From NCBI RefSeq assembly GCF_004122105.1, contig NZ_SBKN01000005.1, forward strand, positions 230,043 through 294,042: a DNA stretch of 64,000 nt, written 5' to 3'. The notes beneath the pieces were generated by a model that saw only the letters and a program-made list of their open reading frames with translations, searched no databases and was not told the origin of the DNA. The stretch comes from Flavobacterium stagni (GTDB lineage Bacteria; Bacteroidota; Bacteroidia; Flavobacteriales; Flavobacteriaceae). Shown in pieces: positions 60,890 through 64,000 of the stretch; position 1 is the first letter of the stretch; every line of letters begins with the position of its first letter. The translations under genes were made by a program, and so were the position numbers.

Positions 60890-61807
60890 ATGTTGAGTCG
60901 TAAAACCAAACTTACGATGATGAAAATCATCAGTATGTTTTCTGTGGTTCGCGGCTACAATATACCTGTTGTTGTATTGGCCCAATATCTTTCCGCTATT
61001 TACATTTTTGCCCCTAACAAACGGGCTCTCAATGTGGTTTTAGACGGCGTACTATTTCTCATCGTTTTAGCCTCCTCGCTCACCATTGCATCCGGCTATA
61101 TCATCAATAATTTTTACGACAGTAATAAAGATTTAATCAACCGACCCACAAAATCGATGTTGGACCGACTCGTGAGTCAAAAAACAAAACTTCAAGTCTA
61201 TTTCACTTTAAACTTTATCGTTGCGCTACTCGCCTGCTTCATTTCGTTTCGAGCCGTGTGTTTCTTTTCCGCCTATATTTTTCTGATTTGGCTGTATTCC
61301 CACAAATTAAAACGAAAAGTATTTATTGGCAACCTCACAGCGGCATTACTAGCCGTACTCCCTTTCTTTGCTATATTATTGTATTACAAAAATTTCTACC
61401 CCGAAATTATAGCTCACGCCTCTTTTTTAGGCATTTTAATCTTAATGCGAGAAATCATTAAAGATCTTGAAAATATTCAAGGTGATTTAGCCAATAACTA
61501 CCAAACCATACCCGTAAAATATGGTGAAAAAATGGCGCATTCCATTTTAACCGGACTGACGATTTTCACCCTAGTACCCTTATACTTTTTAATCGAAGTG
61601 TATGATGTAGGCTATATGGATTTGTATTTTTACAGTGCCACTTTAGGTCTCATTGGCTTTAGCCTATTTGTCCGCCGATCACGAGCAAAAAAAGATTATT
61701 TAACGCTCCACCTAATCCTAAAATTCCTGATTGTTACCGGAGTATTTAGTATTGTTCTGATTAATCCAAAAGTACTCGTGCACGGCAGAAGTTTGTTGCC
61801 GTTTTAG
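60890..61807 (+). CDS. UbiA-family prenyltransferase (geranylgeranylglycerol-phosphate geranylgeranyltransferase-like)
   Basis: 305 residues, about eight membrane helices. The first Asp-rich motif is NNFYDSNKDLINRP (NxxxDxxxD) and the second DLENIQGD (DxxxxxxD), both of which bind prenyl diphosphate through magnesium. Flavobacterial homologues are commonly named after the archaeal DGGGP synthase; menaquinone or heme O prenylation are alternatives. Its place behind two mevalonate-pathway genes supports use of a prenyl diphosphate, but the acceptor cannot be read from sequence. Confidence 0.88.
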   Translation: MLSRKTKLTMMKIISMFSVVRGYNIPVVVLAQYLSAIYIFAPNKRALNVVLDGVLFLIVLASSLTIASGYIINNFYDSNKDLINRPTKSMLDRLVSQKTKLQVYFTLNFIVALLACFISFRAVCFFSAYIFLIWLYSHKLKRKVFIGNLTAALLAVLPFFAILLYYKNFYPEIIAHASFLGILILMREIIKDLENIQGDLANNYQTIPVKYGEKMAHSILTGLTIFTLVPLYFLIEVYDVGYMDLYFYSATLGLIGFSLFVRRSRAKKDYLTLHLILKFLIVTGVFSIVLINPKVLVHGRSLLPF

Positions 61808-61813
61808 TGAATT

Positions 61814-61912
61814 AGGAGCACATACCCATGCAACTATCGCCTACCTTCCCGCTTTTGCCTTTATCTCACCTTCCTAACGTCAGGTGAGGATACCGGCGCA
61901 ATCGGGGCTAAA
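61814..61912 (+). ncRNA. Structured intergenic element resembling the Flavo-1 type (long copy)
   Basis: In the 132-base gap after the UbiA gene the sequence begins AGGAGCACATACCC, includes CTTCCCGC, a hairpin CTCACCT (61865-61871)/AGGTGAG (61882-61888), and ends CAATCGGGGCTAAA. Its frame matches the shorter copy at 44192-44242. No reading frame covers it. Identification as Flavo-1 is from memory of that motif. Confidence 0.55.
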
Positions 61913-61939
61913 TGAGGCGTAACAAGGGTTTATCAGGTA

Positions 61940-62461
61940 TTATTCTGTTTCTTTAAACCAACTCGAGTACATCACATAATTATTCGAAATGCGCTCTATT
62001 TCTCCAGCAAAATCCGAAGCATTGAGTTCTTTTACTTTCTTCGCTGGTACACCTGCATAAATTGTCCCTGATTCCACCACCGTATTTTGTGTCACCACTG
62101 AACCCGCCGCTACAATCGAATTGCTTTCAACCACACAGCCATCCATTACAATCGCCCCCATGCCAATCAATACATTATCGTGCAACGTACAACCATGAAC
62201 AATCGCATTATGACCAATGGACACATTATTACCAATTACCGTTGGATGTTTTTGATACGTAGCATGAATCACGGCACCATCCTGAATATTTACTTTGTTT
62301 CCTATTATTATGGAATGTACATCGCCACGCACAACGGCATTAAACCAAACACTACACTGACTGCCAAAAGTGACTTCGCCAACAATCGTTGCATTTTCAG
62401 CAACATAACAATCTTCAGGAATGACGGGTGCTATTCCGCGAACGGGTTTTATTATTTTCAT
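61940..62461 (-). CDS. Gamma-carbonic anhydrase-like hexapeptide-repeat protein
   Basis: 173 residues with left-handed beta-helix hexapeptide repeats throughout (VGEVTFG, VWFNAVVRGDVHSI, IGNKVNIQDGAVIHA). Metal-ligand positions of gamma-CA are present: His in RGDVHSI region, and the later His residues in IGHNAIVHG. Related YrdA/PaaY proteins bind zinc or iron; enzymatic activity varies. It starts 42 bases beyond the PorP/SprF gene stop and is separated from it by a terminator. Confidence 0.9.
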   Translation of the reverse strand: MKIIKPVRGIAPVIPEDCYVAENATIVGEVTFGSQCSVWFNAVVRGDVHSIIIGNKVNIQDGAVIHATYQKHPTVIGNNVSIGHNAIVHGCTLHDNVLIGMGAIVMDGCVVESNSIVAAGSVVTQNTVVESGTIYAGVPAKKVKELNASDFAGEIERISNNYVMYSSWFKETE

Positions 62462-62463
62462 AT

Positions 62464-62490
62464 AAAAAAGAATCCCGACGAATCGGGATT
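62464..62490 (-). terminator. Terminator of the PorP/SprF gene
   Basis: AATCCCGA (62471-62478) and TCGGGATT (62483-62490), 4-base loop, with a T-run on the minus strand. Confidence 0.85.
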
Positions 62491-62503
62491 TATGAGTTGA
62501 TTA

Positions 62504-63505
62504 TTAATTCACTGCAGGACAATTACAGTGGTATTTCTCAGGCTTGCAGAACAAGTTCAAACCAAGCGTGATTTGATGAAAACCACCATTATCAAACTTC
62601 ACATTACCCATCAAATGAGAATAGGTATAAGATAACATGAAACTTTTATAATTTACCCCTAAAATGGGTGTAATGTATTGCATTTTCTGATTGTTCACAG
62701 ATACACCTTCAATATATTCTGCACCGTCCAAACTTCTGCGATAGGATAATCCCGCCCATAATTTTCCAAATTCAAGATCTTTATACGCTTTCACATTCAA
62801 ATCCACAGTAGTTTCCTTAGTTTGGAAAACATGTTGTAACATGAAGGAAGGCTCCCACTGAATAGTTTCCGTATCACCAAAAGTATATCCCATATTAAAC
62901 AACAAACGTCTTAAATTGGTTGGCTCACGATCTGTATACAAACGACGTGCATTAGCTACCGCATTCTTAACCGTAAAATGGGCATAGAAATCCATGTAAT
63001 TATACGAAGCACCAATATCCATATTGAAATAAGAAGCTTTTTGAACAATAGTTCCGTCAATAATTGGATCGTAAGAAGGATTATTCAATAAAAAACTCGT
63101 TTCATCCAATAAACTTTGTGCAAAACCAGCATTAATACCGAATGACAATTGATTTAAATCAATATTATCTCTTGAAAACATAATGTGGTGGGCATAAGCC
63201 AAACGAAAACCTTTTTGTGAGTGGTAACCGTTTTTATCATTAATTAAAATGATACCCATACCGTCCTTATCCGTCAAACTTCCATTAAAACTTAAAGTCT
63301 GAAGCGCTGGAGCATCTTCTTGTCCAAACCATTGCTGACGTGCTGTCAAACGCAACTTTGCACAATTTGAAGCACCTGCCATTGAAGGGTGTAGTAAAAA
63401 ATAGTTATCAGAAAGATAATCGGAATAGACCGGTAAAATCTCCTGTGAAAAAATGGGTTTAGCAAGTAGCAGTCCTACAATTAGGAACAAACGTCTCAGT
63501 TTCAT
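62504..63505 (-). CDS. PorP/SprF-family type IX secretion membrane protein
   Basis: 333 residues. Signal peptide (about 1-20, LLAKPIFSQE), then the family start LPVYSDYLSDNYFLLHPSMAGASN and QQWFGQEDAPALQTLSF, a repeated beta-strand pattern of a 14-strand-like barrel, and a C-terminus with two Cys (FCKPEKYHCNCPA). SprF-type proteins pair with a particular T9SS type B client such as SprB and help export or anchor it. The gene immediately upstream encodes such a client, 4 bases away. Confidence 0.93.
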   Translation of the reverse strand: MKLRRLFLIVGLLLAKPIFSQEILPVYSDYLSDNYFLLHPSMAGASNCAKLRLTARQQWFGQEDAPALQTLSFNGSLTDKDGMGIILINDKNGYHSQKGFRLAYAHHIMFSRDNIDLNQLSFGINAGFAQSLLDETSFLLNNPSYDPIIDGTIVQKASYFNMDIGASYNYMDFYAHFTVKNAVANARRLYTDREPTNLRRLLFNMGYTFGDTETIQWEPSFMLQHVFQTKETTVDLNVKAYKDLEFGKLWAGLSYRRSLDGAEYIEGVSVNNQKMQYITPILGVNYKSFMLSYTYSHLMGNVKFDNGGFHQITLGLNLFCKPEKYHCNCPAVN

Positions 63506-63509
63506 TGTA

Positions 63510-64000
63510 TTATCGTTTTAATGAGAAATGGGCTTTAAATTCTTTTACAATATTCCCTTCAAGGTATTCTACTTTAAACCAGTAATCCGTACCAGGCATA
63601 AGGTAACCATTGTAGGTACCGTCCCATCCTGGCGAGGCTGGACTGATTTGCTTTATGAGTTTTCCTTGGCGGTCAAATATATAAATTTTTGCGTTGATTT
63701 GACTACTTAATCCTACAATATTCCACGTATCGTGAATACCGTCACCATTCGGAGTGAAGTAATGCGGATAATCGATAATCGAAACCCCACTAATCACTAA
63801 CGGATCACAACTGTTGTCCATACCTCCTTTGGTATCCCAAACTGTGATGGTATGTTCGCCCAACGGTACATTCTCAAAGACATTCGAGATTTGTCTCGGA
63901 CCGTCGTCTAAGCTGAAGACATAGCTACCATAACCCGTTACATTCACCGTGATGGTTTGTAAGTCGGAGAAGGCATTGGTCACTACATAGCCAATAGTAC
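63510..64000 (-). CDS. T9SS type B sorting-domain surface protein, C-terminal part
   Basis: The frame is open to base 64000, so only the last ~163 residues are visible. They show beta-sandwich repeats with the ITVNVTGYGSYVFSLDDG element and FENVPLGEHTITVWDTKG, then the type B C-terminal domain: YFTPNGDGIHDTWNI, KIYIFDRQGKLIKQI, GWDGTYNGYLMPGTDYWFKVEY, ending FKAHFSLKR. Type B clients are typically very large adhesins of SprB kind exported to the surface. Tandem pairing with PorP/SprF is the usual arrangement. Confidence 0.92.
   Translation of the reverse strand, partial: TIGYVVTNAFSDLQTITVNVTGYGSYVFSLDDGPRQISNVFENVPLGEHTITVWDTKGGMDNSCDPLVISGVSIIDYPHYFTPNGDGIHDTWNIVGLSSQINAKIYIFDRQGKLIKQISPASPGWDGTYNGYLMPGTDYWFKVEYLEGNIVKEFKAHFSLKR

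Overview
The window looks like a chromosomal segment of a Flavobacterium-like member of the Bacteroidota. The DNA is AT-rich. Genes carry Bacteroidota-type promoters (TTG ... TAnnTTTG). There are SusC/SusD proteins, type IX secretion (T9SS) C-terminal sorting domains, a PorP/SprF protein, lipid A/LPS genes and mevalonate-pathway genes. No rRNA, insertion sequence, prophage or CRISPR array is visible.

Layout. 1-6.2 kb: a tail-specific protease (cut by the window edge) diverges from surE - small membrane protein - lpxB - NlpC/P60 lipoprotein - comEC. 6.2-13.9 kb (minus strand): dipeptidyl peptidase IV followed by three different POT peptide transporters and a thioredoxin-like protein, i.e. a peptide-utilisation block. 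14.1-16.3 kb: HMG-CoA reductase and a GHMP kinase of the GYDIA type. 16.4-23.8 kb (minus strand): an envelope-biogenesis cluster, coaX - beta-barrel protein - repeat protein - lptC - small membrane protein - CNNM/CorC protein - PpiD-like foldase. 23.85-24.75 kb: tRNA-Phe followed by two nearly identical cassettes, each carrying a small GIY-YIG nuclease gene (the second killed by a stop codon) and each followed by an altered copy of the tRNA 3' end. 24.9-27.7 kb: an AsmA-family protein.

27.75-48.3 kb is a starch/maltodextrin utilisation locus. SusC, SusD, SusE/F and a T9SS-exported GH13 enzyme lie on the minus strand. A divergent LacI-type regulator is followed by a sugar MFS transporter, beta-phosphoglucomutase, a GH65 phosphorylase, a GH13 cyclomaltodextrinase-like enzyme, a GH31 alpha-glucosidase and a second GH13 amylase. 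The inferred scheme is surface cleavage and capture of starch, import by SusCD, periplasmic trimming, uptake of maltose by the MFS carrier, phosphorolysis by GH65, and conversion of beta-glucose-1-phosphate to glucose-6-phosphate by PgmB. A perfect LacI-type palindrome and a weaker copy sit in the two control regions.

48.4-51.1 kb: an overlapping trio of JmjC/cupin-like protein, glycerophosphodiester phosphodiesterase and HI0933-type flavoprotein. 51.2-58.2 kb: two large paralogous secreted proteins built from FN3 and CUB-like modules with T9SS tails. 58.3-61.8 kb: TspO diverging from mvaD - mevalonate kinase - UbiA prenyltransferase, which joins the HMGR/GHMP pair 43 kb away to form most of a mevalonate-to-isoprenoid pathway. 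61.9-64 kb: gamma-carbonic anhydrase-like protein, PorP/SprF protein, and the C-terminus of a T9SS type B surface protein that runs off the window.

The most unusual item is the tRNA-Phe/GIY-YIG tandem cassette. Two intergenic structured elements with a shared GGAGC...TCGGGGCTAAA frame come next.
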